A stretch of DNA of 64,000 nucleotides from Pedobacter sp. Leaf194 (lineage in GTDB: Bacteria; Bacteroidota; Bacteroidia; Sphingobacteriales; Sphingobacteriaceae): NCBI RefSeq assembly GCF_001423945.1, contig NZ_LMPU01000008.1, forward strand, positions 372,001-436,000, read 5' to 3'. The translations under genes were made by a program, and so were the position numbers. Shown here piece after piece: positions 17,473-25,027 of the stretch. Position 1 is the first letter of the stretch; every line of letters begins with the position of its first letter. The notes under the pieces were generated by a model that was not told the origin of the DNA, did no database searches, and saw only the letters and a program-made list of their open reading frames with translations.

Positions 17473-18645
17473 ATGATAAGTGTTGAAGAAGCAAAAAAGC
17501 TTATTAATGAGCATACGCCGCATTTAAAACCAATTGTGAAAGCCCTCAGTCAGGCTTCAAATCATGTTCTTGCAGAAGATGTGTACGGGGCTTATGACAT
17601 TCCGGCTTTCAGGCAATCGTCTATGGATGGCTACGCTATTAGCTTTGAAAGTACAAAAATTGAACTCGATTTGGTTGGAGAAATGGCCGCCGGAACGGAA
17701 AAAATGCTGTCTTTAAAACCTGGCGAGGCCATCCGGATTTTTACGGGAGCTCCACTCCCTGAGGGCGCAGACACGGTTATCATGCAGGAAAAAGTTATCA
17801 AAACTGGAAATAAAATCCAGGTAAATGATGAAAAACTCACATCTGGCGCCAATGTTCGGCCGGTTGGTGCAGAAATTAAAGCAGGTGAACTCGCCATTGA
17901 AAAAGGGAATGTGCTCAGCCCAGCGGCATTGGCATTTTTAGCAGGTATCGGAATTTATGAAGTAACGGTTTTCCCAATGCCGAAAATTTCCATAATTCTA
18001 ACAGGTAATGAGTTGCAAAAACCCGGACGACCACTAAAATTCGGTCAGGTTTACGAATCGAACTCTTACTCGCTTTCGGCTGCGTTGAAGAACGAAGGCA
18101 TTACGGATATCGAAATTTTAAATGCCGAAGATTCTTTAGAAAAACTTACTGATGTGTTTGAAAAAGCTTTACAAGCTAGTGATGTTGTATTGCTGACCGG
18201 CGGTGTAAGCGTGGGCGATTATGATTTTGTTCTCCAGGCTTCGGTAGCTTGTGGAGTAGAACAACTATTTCATAAAGTGAAACAAAAGCCGGGCAAACCT
18301 TTATTTTTCGGCAGGCAAGCGCAGAAAATTGTTTTTGGTTTACCCGGAAATCCGTCTTCGGTGCTAAATTGCTATTATAACTACCTGGTACCGGCGATAA
18401 AAAAGCTTTCGGGTAAGGCAGTTCATTTGAAGGAAATTAAAGCAGTGTTAACTCATGATTACAAAAAACCCGGTGGCCTAACTCATTTCTTAAAAGGAAA
18501 TTATCGCGATGGTAAAGCAACGCCCCTGGCTGCACAAGAATCCTATCGCTTAAGTTCGTTTGCCATAGCAAATTGTTTAATTGAGCTTCGCGAAGCACAA
18601 GAAAGTTTTAATGCCGGCGATGTTGTAACCGTAATCTTGATTTGA
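17473..18645 (+). CDS. moeA: Molybdopterin molybdenumtransferase
   Basis: Inserts molybdate into adenylylated molybdopterin. 390 residues with the MoeA landmarks: SSMDGYAI near residue 50, the TGxPLPEGAD loop near residue 92, TGGVSVGDYDFV near residue 238 and GLPGNPSSVL near residue 290, followed by the small C-terminal beta domain. No gap to moaA; the stop overlaps the possible upstream start of moaD. In this fused-operon setting MoaC-MoaB provides the adenylylated substrate. Confidence 0.97.
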   Translation: MISVEEAKKLINEHTPHLKPIVKALSQASNHVLAEDVYGAYDIPAFRQSSMDGYAISFESTKIELDLVGEMAAGTEKMLSLKPGEAIRIFTGAPLPEGADTVIMQEKVIKTGNKIQVNDEKLTSGANVRPVGAEIKAGELAIEKGNVLSPAALAFLAGIGIYEVTVFPMPKISIILTGNELQKPGRPLKFGQVYESNSYSLSAALKNEGITDIEILNAEDSLEKLTDVFEKALQASDVVLLTGGVSVGDYDFVLQASVACGVEQLFHKVKQKPGKPLFFGRQAQKIVFGLPGNPSSVLNCYYNYLVPAIKKLSGKAVHLKEIKAVLTHDYKKPGGLTHFLKGNYRDGKATPLAAQESYRLSSFAIANCLIELREAQESFNAGDVVTVILI

Positions 18646-18656
18646 AAATAGAAAAA

Positions 18657-18890
18657 ATGCATATAGAAATAATCAGCTTTGGAAAAATTTCGGAATTGAT
18701 GGATAATCAAACCATCGAAATTGAAGGCGTTGGCAATACTGATGAACTGCAACAATATCTGGAGAAAAAATATCCAGCCCTGAAAGAAATGAAATACAAA
18801 CTGGCTTTAAATAAAAACATTGTCCAGCAAAATGCTCAACTTAAAAACCACGACTGCATTGCGATAATGCCACCATTTTCGGGAGGTTAA
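18657..18890 (+). CDS. moaD: Molybdopterin synthase small subunit
   Basis: Ubiquitin-like sulfur carrier, 77 residues from ATG 18657 (an upstream TTG at 18642 would add five residues). It ends in PPFSGG, the Gly-Gly tail that MoeB adenylates and that is then thiocarboxylated to deliver sulfur to the precursor bound by MoaE. Beta-grasp pattern and length fit the family. One base separates its stop from moeB, which is the partner that activates it. Confidence 0.93.
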   Translation: MHIEIISFGKISELMDNQTIEIEGVGNTDELQQYLEKKYPALKEMKYKLALNKNIVQQNAQLKNHDCIAIMPPFSGG

Positions 18891-18891
18891 A

Positions 18892-19989
18892 ATGAATACA
18901 GACAGATATCAAAGGCAAATTATTTTGAAGGGTTTCGGCAACGAGGCACAGAAAAAGCTTAGCAAAGCAAAAATACTGGTCGTTGGTGCAGGTGGTTTGG
19001 GTTGCCCTGCCCTGCAGTATCTGGCCGCGGCCGGCGTGGGTTGTATTGGCATTGCAGACCATGATGTTGTAGAAATTTCCAACCTTCACCGGCAGGTATT
19101 GTTTGGCCTGGCGGATGTCGGATTATTGAAGGTTGATGTAGCAGCCAACCGGATTAAGCAACTTAACCCCGATGTAAAAGTTGATTTCTACCCCATTTCA
19201 ATCGACAAATTAAATGCACTGGAAATTATAAGTAAATATGATTTAGTATTTGATGGAACGGATAATTTCGAATCCAGATACATTATAAACGATTCCTGCA
19301 CAGCATTAAAAAAGCCTTTGGTGTTTGCAGCTGTTTCGGGTTTTGAAGGGCAGTTAGCTGTTTTTAACTTAGATGATGAACGAGGAATTAATACCAATTA
19401 CCGCGATTTATTCCCAGTACCGCCAAAGGCTGGAGAAATTCCAAATTGTGCAGAAAACGGGGTTCTTGGCATAGTTCCTGGTGTTATCGGCACCATGGCT
19501 GCCGGCGAAATCATCAAAATAATTACCGGAATTGGGAAACCTCTGGCGAACCGACTGGTTCATTACAACATGCTCACTCAACAACAATATGAAATTACGA
19601 TTTCACCCTCCGATGAATATAGAAAGATGAACTCCGAAGCCGATTTTATCGAAGTGCACAAACCTAAGTTAACCGAAAATTATATTGAGATCGATGTGGA
19701 TGAGATGAATGCTTTGCGTACTCGTCCCTCAACTTTGGTAATCGATGTTCGCGAGCGACACGAATTTCCGCGGTTAAATACTAGTGTGTACAGGCAAATA
19801 CCGATGTCAGAGTTCGAAAGCTTTGCAACATCCGTTATCAATGAAGAAAACATTGTTTTAATTTGCCAACATGGTGTACGCAGTATAGGCGCAGCAGAAA
19901 TCCTACATCAAAAATATAAAGGAACAAAAAACATATTCAGCCTAAAAGGCGGCATTGCCAAATGGCGGAATTATTTTTTAAACCAGTAA
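18892..19989 (+). CDS. moeB: MoeB-type adenylyltransferase fused to rhodanese
   Basis: Adenylates the MoaD C-terminus; the rhodanese part can supply sulfur. 365 residues: E1-like domain 1-245 with nucleotide-binding GAGGLGCPA near residue 32, NLHRQVLF and the NCAENGVLG loop near residue 182; rhodanese domain about 265-365 with active-site Cys in ICQHGVRS. The zinc-binding CxxC pairs of E. coli MoeB are not present: YRDLF stands where the family usually has YRCLF, and no CxxC follows. Fusion to rhodanese is known in MoeB/MOCS3-like proteins. Confidence 0.95.
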   Translation: MNTDRYQRQIILKGFGNEAQKKLSKAKILVVGAGGLGCPALQYLAAAGVGCIGIADHDVVEISNLHRQVLFGLADVGLLKVDVAANRIKQLNPDVKVDFYPISIDKLNALEIISKYDLVFDGTDNFESRYIINDSCTALKKPLVFAAVSGFEGQLAVFNLDDERGINTNYRDLFPVPPKAGEIPNCAENGVLGIVPGVIGTMAAGEIIKIITGIGKPLANRLVHYNMLTQQQYEITISPSDEYRKMNSEADFIEVHKPKLTENYIEIDVDEMNALRTRPSTLVIDVRERHEFPRLNTSVYRQIPMSEFESFATSVINEENIVLICQHGVRSIGAAEILHQKYKGTKNIFSLKGGIAKWRNYFLNQ

Positions 19990-19990
19990 G

Positions 19991-20434
19991 ATGAGCGAAA
20001 AAAAAATTAAAAACATATTTGTAGCCGGGCCAATAACGCCCGATTTCATTGCGAAGAGTATCGCCAATCACGGCTCTAAAACAGGTATTGGTGGTCACAG
20101 CATTTTTATGGGCCAGGTGCGGATGGACGAAATAGACGGAAAGCTGGTTTCTGCAATAGATTACACCGCGTACGAAGCACTGGCCTTAAATAAGATGCAC
20201 GAAATCAGGGAGGAAATTTTTAGCAAATATCCGCTCAGTTGCATGCACATACACCACAGTTTGGGCGAAATTACGGCCGGCGAAATTTGCCTTTTTGTAT
20301 TCACCTCATCAAAACACAGAAAACCTGCAATTGATGCCTGTAACGAGCTTGTAGAAAGAATTAAGGCCGAACTGCCGATTTGGGGAAAAGAGATCTTTGC
20401 AGATTCATCGCATCAATGGAAGGAAAACATTTAA
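19991..20434 (+). CDS. moaE: Molybdopterin synthase catalytic subunit
   Basis: 147 residues. Converts precursor Z to molybdopterin together with thiocarboxylated MoaD. Family signatures: GGHSIFMGQVR near residue 34, YTAYEALA, MHIHHSLGEITAGE near residue 83 and the AELPIWGKEIF segment near residue 130 carrying the Lys equivalent to the catalytic lysines of E. coli MoaE. Starts one base after moeB; the next gene begins one base after its stop. Confidence 0.96.
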   Translation: MSEKKIKNIFVAGPITPDFIAKSIANHGSKTGIGGHSIFMGQVRMDEIDGKLVSAIDYTAYEALALNKMHEIREEIFSKYPLSCMHIHHSLGEITAGEICLFVFTSSKHRKPAIDACNELVERIKAELPIWGKEIFADSSHQWKENI

Positions 20435-20435
20435 T

Positions 20436-21344
20436 ATGGTAAACATCACTAAAAAATCCAATACCTTACGCAAAGCAATTGCAAGTGCAGCTTTATCCGT
20501 TTCTAAACAGGAAACAATTGATGCGGTTGTTAACAGAACCGTGCCTAAGGGCGATGTGTTCGAATTTGCCCGGGCGGCCGGCTTGTTCGCGGTAAAAAAA
20601 ACAAGTGATGTTATTCCAGATTGCCATCCCCTGCCTATAGAATACACAGGCATTACATTCGAAATCAACGGCTTAGAAATACAAATTTTCGTTGAAGTGC
20701 ATACCATTTATAAAACCGGAGTTGAGGTTGAGGCGATGCATGGCGCTTCGGTTACTGCATTAACGATGTACGATATGCTAAAGCCGATTGACAAAGGCAT
20801 CGAAATAAGAAATGTAAAACTGCTGGAAAAGTCTGGAGGAAAATCGGATTTGAAGCATAAAAAGTTTCCAGAACTTAAAGCTGCCGTTGTAGTTTGCTCT
20901 GATTCTGTTTTTGAAAAACGAAGCGAAGACCAATCGGGCAAAGCCGTAATTGCACGACTCGATCAGTTCGGGATTGATACCCTTAAGTATGTAATTGTTG
21001 CTGATGAAGTTGAAGAAATTCGAAAGCAGGCAAATGCGCTGGCTGGCGCTGAACATCAACTTTTAATTTTTAGCGGGGGAACAGGTTTATCGCCACGCGA
21101 TGTTACGCCCGAAGCCATCCTACCACTTCTCGACAAAAAAATTGATGGAATTATGGAAACCGCGAGGCGTTATGGCCAGGAACGTATGCCATTTGCCATG
21201 TTATCAAGAGGCGTTGCAGGTTTTATTGGCGGAACACTTATTTTAACGCTGCCAGGCTCAAAAAACGGCGTCGAAGAAACAATCGACGCCCTTTTTCCAC
21301 AAATATTACATCTCTTCAAAATTAATAAAGGCCAAAAACATTAA
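20436..21344 (+). CDS. moaCB: MoaC-MoaB bifunctional fusion
   Basis: 302 residues joining two Moco enzymes. Residues 1-145 are MoaC (cyclic pyranopterin monophosphate synthase), with DCHPLPIEYTG near residue 65 and VEVEAMHGASVTALTMYDM near residue 95. Residues 150-302 are MoaB/MogA (molybdopterin adenylyltransferase), with VVVCSDSV and SGGTGLSPRDVTPEA. ATG 20436 is preferred because it follows the moaE stop and starts the conserved MVNITKKS; an in-frame ATG at 20397 inside moaE is less likely. Ends the operon. The fusion links an early and a late step of the pathway in one chain. Confidence 0.95.
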   Translation: MVNITKKSNTLRKAIASAALSVSKQETIDAVVNRTVPKGDVFEFARAAGLFAVKKTSDVIPDCHPLPIEYTGITFEINGLEIQIFVEVHTIYKTGVEVEAMHGASVTALTMYDMLKPIDKGIEIRNVKLLEKSGGKSDLKHKKFPELKAAVVVCSDSVFEKRSEDQSGKAVIARLDQFGIDTLKYVIVADEVEEIRKQANALAGAEHQLLIFSGGTGLSPRDVTPEAILPLLDKKIDGIMETARRYGQERMPFAMLSRGVAGFIGGTLILTLPGSKNGVEETIDALFPQILHLFKINKGQKH

Positions 21345-21380
21345 TCGTTCGTAACCCGCGATTTCTCAAGGTGTTAACTG

Positions 21381-21962
21381 TTAAAGCTCTTTTAATAAAG
21401 ATTGTATAGATGCTCTCTTCTGATAATTAGGGTCAAAATGCACAAATTTTATCTTGCCAGTACGATTAATGATGTAGGTTGCAGGGACAGGAAGCGTGTG
21501 CCGCGTGTTGCCATTGTTCGCTTCTAAATCGATACCGTAGCCTTTGTACTTTGAAAATGTTGCGTCGTCCATCGTAAAATTTACGCCGTAGGCTTTCATA
21601 ATCTCGTCGTTTTTATCTTGAATAATCGAAAAGCCTGCACTGGTTTTCTTTATTGTTTTCGCAATATTTTCACTCGTTTCTGGCGTAACACCAATAACAT
21701 AAGCATTTTTAGCGGTAAGCATTTGCAACGAATCCTGTAGTTCCTTAACGTGTTTATTGCAATATGGACACCACTGACCACGGTAGAAAAACACCACGAC
21801 AGATTTATGCTCCTTTAGCAAGGATTTTAGCGTAATCTTTTTACCATTTTGATCTACACCACTAAAAGCCGGGGCATTTATTCCGGCCGATAATCCCTTT
21901 TGAGCATTTGCATTTAATACCGTTGCGGTAAAAAGCGTAATAATTAGTACAATTCTTTTCAT
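21381..21962 (-). CDS. Secreted peroxiredoxin-like (AhpC/TSA) thiol protein
   Basis: 193 residues with a signal peptide ending near NANAQ, so it acts in the periplasm or is exported. Thioredoxin fold with Cys65 and Cys68 in RGQWCPYCNKH, a peroxiredoxin-like (AhpC/TSA, PrxL2-like) active site. Likely reduces peroxides or works as a thiol-disulfide protein. The next minus-strand genes upstream encode a small secreted protein and the anti-sigma/sigma pair, so it may belong to the regulon of that sigma factor; this is inference. Confidence 0.85.
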   Translation of the reverse strand: MKRIVLIITLFTATVLNANAQKGLSAGINAPAFSGVDQNGKKITLKSLLKEHKSVVVFFYRGQWCPYCNKHVKELQDSLQMLTAKNAYVIGVTPETSENIAKTIKKTSAGFSIIQDKNDEIMKAYGVNFTMDDATFSKYKGYGIDLEANNGNTRHTLPVPATYIINRTGKIKFVHFDPNYQKRASIQSLLKEL

Positions 21963-22012
21963 AATATATTTTAAAAATTAGCGGGGGATTATTTTTCAAT
22001 CCCACGCCTGTT

Positions 22013-22262
22013 TTACATTTTACTTTTCGACATTTTATCTTTCGACATCGCAGATTTCCCTGCGTTTGTTTTTTTTGCTCGAATCTGCTTTCATTTTCGA
22101 CATTTTGCCTTTCTCCATTTTCTTCTTCTCCACTTTGTCTTTGCTCATCTTCGACATTTTTTCTTGCTGTGGACCATAAGCAAAACTTGGTAAAGAAACG
22201 GATAAAACAACCAGAGCTGAGAAGAAAAGCTTCATGGTAGCTTTTAGGAATTGATTTTTCAT
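22013..22262 (-). CDS. Small secreted Lys/Met-rich protein with frameshift in an A8 run
   Basis: Signal peptide (to about residue 28, LPSFAYG), then a low-complexity tail with repeated K-M-S-K/K-D-K units. As written the frame ends at 22035 after a non-repetitive tail (RREICDVER). If the run of eight A residues (22069-22076 on the plus strand as T) had seven, the frame would continue TNAGKSAMSKDKMSKSKM and stop at 22013, restoring the same repeat style. This points to a single-base indel, transcriptional slippage or a sequencing error. Met/Lys-rich secreted proteins can be oxidant sinks or metal binders; function unknown. Confidence 0.6.
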
Positions 22263-22320
22263 GTTACTGAGTTTTTGTTTCCAGCTTAGTCGCCGTACAT
22301 CAAAACTCCTTACAAATCCT

Positions 22321-22590
22321 TTAATTTTTATTCATTTCGCTTTCAATTCGCTCCTTCAGACTTATTTTAAACTGGTCATCAAGCTTGAGATTATTAGCCT
22401 CAAAACCAGCAATCAAGCGATTAACCAACATGCTTTGGTGTTGGTACGTTTTGCAAACAGAACATCCGGCAAGGTGTATCTGCAACTGTAGATTTTCTGC
22501 GGCAGAAATTTTCCCAAACATTTTTTTCTCTATTAAAAAAGTTGCCTGCCGGCAATTGTACATTATTTTTTTAAGTGTTCCGGTCATCAT
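22321..22590 (-). CDS. Zinc-finger anti-sigma factor (ZAS type)
   Basis: 89 residues from the ATG that overlaps the sigma-factor stop (TGATG), so translation is coupled. It has the zinc anti-sigma motif H-x3-C-x2-C (His39, Cys43, Cys46 in HLAGCSVC) preceded by a helix that would bind the sigma factor. No membrane segment is visible in the short C-terminal part, so it is probably a soluble, redox- or zinc-sensitive anti-sigma. An upstream ATG at 22653 inside the sigma gene is unlikely. Partner: the ECF sigma factor just upstream. Confidence 0.85.
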   Translation of the reverse strand: MMTGTLKKIMYNCRQATFLIEKKMFGKISAAENLQLQIHLAGCSVCKTYQHQSMLVNRLIAGFEANNLKLDDQFKISLKERIESEMNKN

Positions 22591-23183
22591 CAGTTCCAAT
22601 ATTTTTGAAGGCATGCCCTCAGGTTTAGTTTTGTGCGATGCATAATTACCCAAAAATTGGCATCTGTAATTTTTAATTCAAGGCAAATTTTTTCCGATGC
22701 TGAATCATCCATATGTTTCATGGAAAAAACCGAGAACCATAATGGAGGCAATTTTTTAAGGCAACCATCTAATATGGCGCCGAGTTCCTTCATCATCAAA
22801 GGGTTGTCTGTTTCAACACCGAAAGCTTTCGGCGCATGTAAAGCATTCCAATGCCCGTTTTCATTATCGAAGAAATCCTGTTGTTCTCTTTCAGAATGCG
22901 CTATTTCACGTAAGCCTTTCGAAGCCTGTTTCCGGTAAAAATCTGCAATCTTATTCCTCAATATCGCCGTTAGCCATGTTTTCTCGCTACTTTCTCCCCT
23001 AAAAACCTTTAGTTGCTGCAATGCAGCTAAAAAAGTATCCTGCACTATATCTCTGGCAATTTCCTCGTCCCTCAGTTTTGAAACCGCAAAATGATAAAGG
23101 TAATCAGCATAGGTGTCAACCCAATTTACAGGATCGCTAATATTTTTATCGCCCGCAATGAAGTCTTGTTTTTCTTGAGCCAT
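22590..23183 (-). CDS. ECF-type RNA polymerase sigma factor
   Basis: 197 residues with sigma region 2 (HFAVSKLRDEEIARDIVQDTF near residues 32-52, then TWLTAILRNKIADFYRK) and region 4 (PLWFSVFSMKHMDDSASEKIC near residue 141 onward). There is an insertion of about 40 residues between them, longer than average. Directs transcription of a small regulon when released by the adjacent ZAS anti-sigma. The divergent cytochrome b561/molybdoenzyme pair and the downstream secreted peroxiredoxin are natural candidate targets. Confidence 0.93.
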   Translation of the reverse strand: MAQEKQDFIAGDKNISDPVNWVDTYADYLYHFAVSKLRDEEIARDIVQDTFLAALQQLKVFRGESSEKTWLTAILRNKIADFYRKQASKGLREIAHSEREQQDFFDNENGHWNALHAPKAFGVETDNPLMMKELGAILDGCLKKLPPLWFSVFSMKHMDDSASEKICLELKITDANFWVIMHRTKLNLRACLQKYWN

Positions 23184-23222
23184 TTTTTTGATTACATTGT
23201 ATAAATATAATGCTTAACCCTT

Positions 23223-23295
23223 TTAGTCGCACCAAACTTGAATACCTTACAATATATTTTGTTTTTTGTAAGGAGTTTGCCAAGGCTGCGACTAA
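23223..23295. repeat. Nested interrupted inverted repeat between sigma factor and cytochrome b561 genes
   Basis: Three pairs of perfectly complementary arms nest around one centre: TTAGTCGCA/TGCGACTAA (23223-23231 and 23287-23295), CAAACT/AGTTTG (23233-23238 and 23274-23279) and CCTTACAA/TTGTAAGG (23245-23252 and 23266-23273), with a 13-base loop and small bulges. It can fold into a 73-base hairpin. It lies in the 210-base divergent control region. It could be an operator array, an RNA structure in a 5' leader or a small MITE-like relic. Confidence 0.7.
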
Positions 23296-23393
23296 GGCGT
23301 AAAATGGCGCTGATGTTTAAGCAAACAATTAATTTCCTGAACTGTCTGCGGTGGCAATCCAGAGATAAAATTCCGTACATCTAATAAAAACCA

Positions 23394-24095
23394 ATGAAAG
23401 AAATCAAGGAAAAACATGCTTTTTTAATGCGATGGACTCATTGGGTAAATTTCCCGGTGCTTTCTGTTATGATTTGGAGTGGGATTTTTATCTACTGGGC
23501 GAACGATGCCTATGGAATTTCGATATTCGGCGTTACCTTTATTAAGTTTTTTCCGGAATGGTTTTACAACTATTTTCACGTACCACAGCGTTTGGCAGAA
23601 GGCATGGCTTATCACTTCCTGTTTATGTGGTTCTTTTTCATCAATGGCTTGCTTTACATCATTTACACCATTTTTTCTGGTGCGTGGCGAGAACTTATTC
23701 CGCAGAAAAAATCATTTAAAGAAGCGTGGCTGGTTTTGCTGCATGATTTGCATATTAGAAAAACTGTACCGCCGCAAAATAAATACAATGCAGCACAAAG
23801 AATTGCATACAGCGCAATTATAGTTATGGGTTTTGGTTCTGTTATAACCGGACTCGCCATTTACAAACCAGTGCAATTTTATTGGCTTTGCTGGCTTTGC
23901 GGGGGCTACCACTTCGCAAGAATAATTCATTTTACGCTCACTATTGGATATGTATTGTTCTTTTTAATACATATTGTTCAGGTTGCGCTTGCAGGATGGA
24001 ACAATTTCCGCTCGGTTATTTCGGGCTTTGAAGTTGTGGATCATGGTTCAAAAATTACAGAAGAAAATAATACTGAAGATGGAAAAACCCATTAA
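23394..24095 (+). CDS. Cytochrome b561-type membrane subunit
   Basis: 233 residues with about four hydrophobic helices and conserved histidines in RWTHWVNF (N-terminus), MAYHFLFMW, RIIHFTLTI and FLIHIVQ, the pattern of di-heme cytochrome b561/NapB-like subunits that pass electrons from the quinone pool to a periplasmic enzyme. Its end overlaps the start of the following molybdoenzyme, so the two form a redox pair of the MsrPQ/YedYZ or sulfite-dehydrogenase kind. Divergent from the ECF sigma factor with the large inverted repeat between them. Confidence 0.88.
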   Translation: MKEIKEKHAFLMRWTHWVNFPVLSVMIWSGIFIYWANDAYGISIFGVTFIKFFPEWFYNYFHVPQRLAEGMAYHFLFMWFFFINGLLYIIYTIFSGAWRELIPQKKSFKEAWLVLLHDLHIRKTVPPQNKYNAAQRIAYSAIIVMGFGSVITGLAIYKPVQFYWLCWLCGGYHFARIIHFTLTIGYVLFFLIHIVQVALAGWNNFRSVISGFEVVDHGSKITEENNTEDGKTH

Positions 24096-24870
24096 AGAAA
24101 AGGTAAAGATGCCGCTTACTGTTGAGCAGAAAATAAAGCGCCGGAATTTTATTTCCTTTACAACATTTCTTGCCTTGGGCGGTGGTGCATTCGCAGGCTG
24201 GAAGTGGCTGCTGCACTCGCCCGAAGAAATACCTGGCGTTACCGGAGGCGCAAAAGCACCATTGAGAAGGGCTTTAAATAAAACCGAACTTTTCTTTCGC
24301 AACTTTTTTAGCAATGGCCACCTGGCAAAAACTTATCCAAAAGAAAGGGCAGCAAAAAAAGTTCGTATAAATAGCCTTATCGGCATAGAAGACGACGAAA
24401 GTTTTGACGAAAAAAACTGGAAACTCGAAGTAAAAATCTCGCCGTTGCAATCAATTAAAATAGGCATTGAAGAAATAAAAGCTTTGCCTAAAACCGAGCT
24501 CATTTTTGATTTTAAATGTGTTGAAGGCTGGGATCAGATACAACATTGGGGAGGCGTTCGACTTAGCGATTTTTTAACACATTTTAAGCTTGATGGTCTT
24601 GCAGAAAACAACTATATGGGTCTCGAAACGCCCAATGGTGCTTATTACGTTGGTTTGGAGCGTGACAGCGTGTTGCATCCGCAAACCATTTTGGCTTACG
24701 AAATGAACGGACAACCAATAACTGCCGCACACGGGGCACCGTTAAGATTAATCATTCCAGTTAAGTATGGCATCAAGAATTTGAAAAGAATCGGGTTAAT
24801 GTCATTCAGCAACAGTCGCCCACATGATTATTGGGCAGAGCAGGGCTACGATTACTATTCGGGCTTATAG
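24079..24870 (+). CDS. Sulfite-oxidase-family molybdoenzyme, Tat/membrane-anchored
   Basis: 263 residues from ATG 24079 (overlapping the cytochrome by 17 bases; upstream in-frame ATGs lie deep inside that gene, and ATG 24109 is an alternative). A twin-arginine-like start KRRNFISF is followed by a hydrophobic stretch. The Moco domain carries Cys147 in FKCVEGWDQ, the sulfur ligand to molybdenum, the GGVRLSDFL segment, and a late PLRLIIPVKYGIKNLK typical of YedY-like enzymes. Likely reduces or oxidises a small sulfur compound or methionine sulfoxide in the periplasm. Substrate not assignable. Confidence 0.88.
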   Translation: MEKPIKEKVKMPLTVEQKIKRRNFISFTTFLALGGGAFAGWKWLLHSPEEIPGVTGGAKAPLRRALNKTELFFRNFFSNGHLAKTYPKERAAKKVRINSLIGIEDDESFDEKNWKLEVKISPLQSIKIGIEEIKALPKTELIFDFKCVEGWDQIQHWGGVRLSDFLTHFKLDGLAENNYMGLETPNGAYYVGLERDSVLHPQTILAYEMNGQPITAAHGAPLRLIIPVKYGIKNLKRIGLMSFSNSRPHDYWAEQGYDYYSGL

Positions 24871-25027
24871 AAAAAGCGTTCGCTTAATTGCTTCAAAAAA
24901 ATATCCATCGGATGTTTCAAGCAAACACGGCCTAAAATTAATAATCTAAATCTTTTTTAAACCTTGGTTTTCCAGACAATGTTATTTAAGTAACGCATAA
25001 AATCGGTGTTTACAAAAATAATACAAG

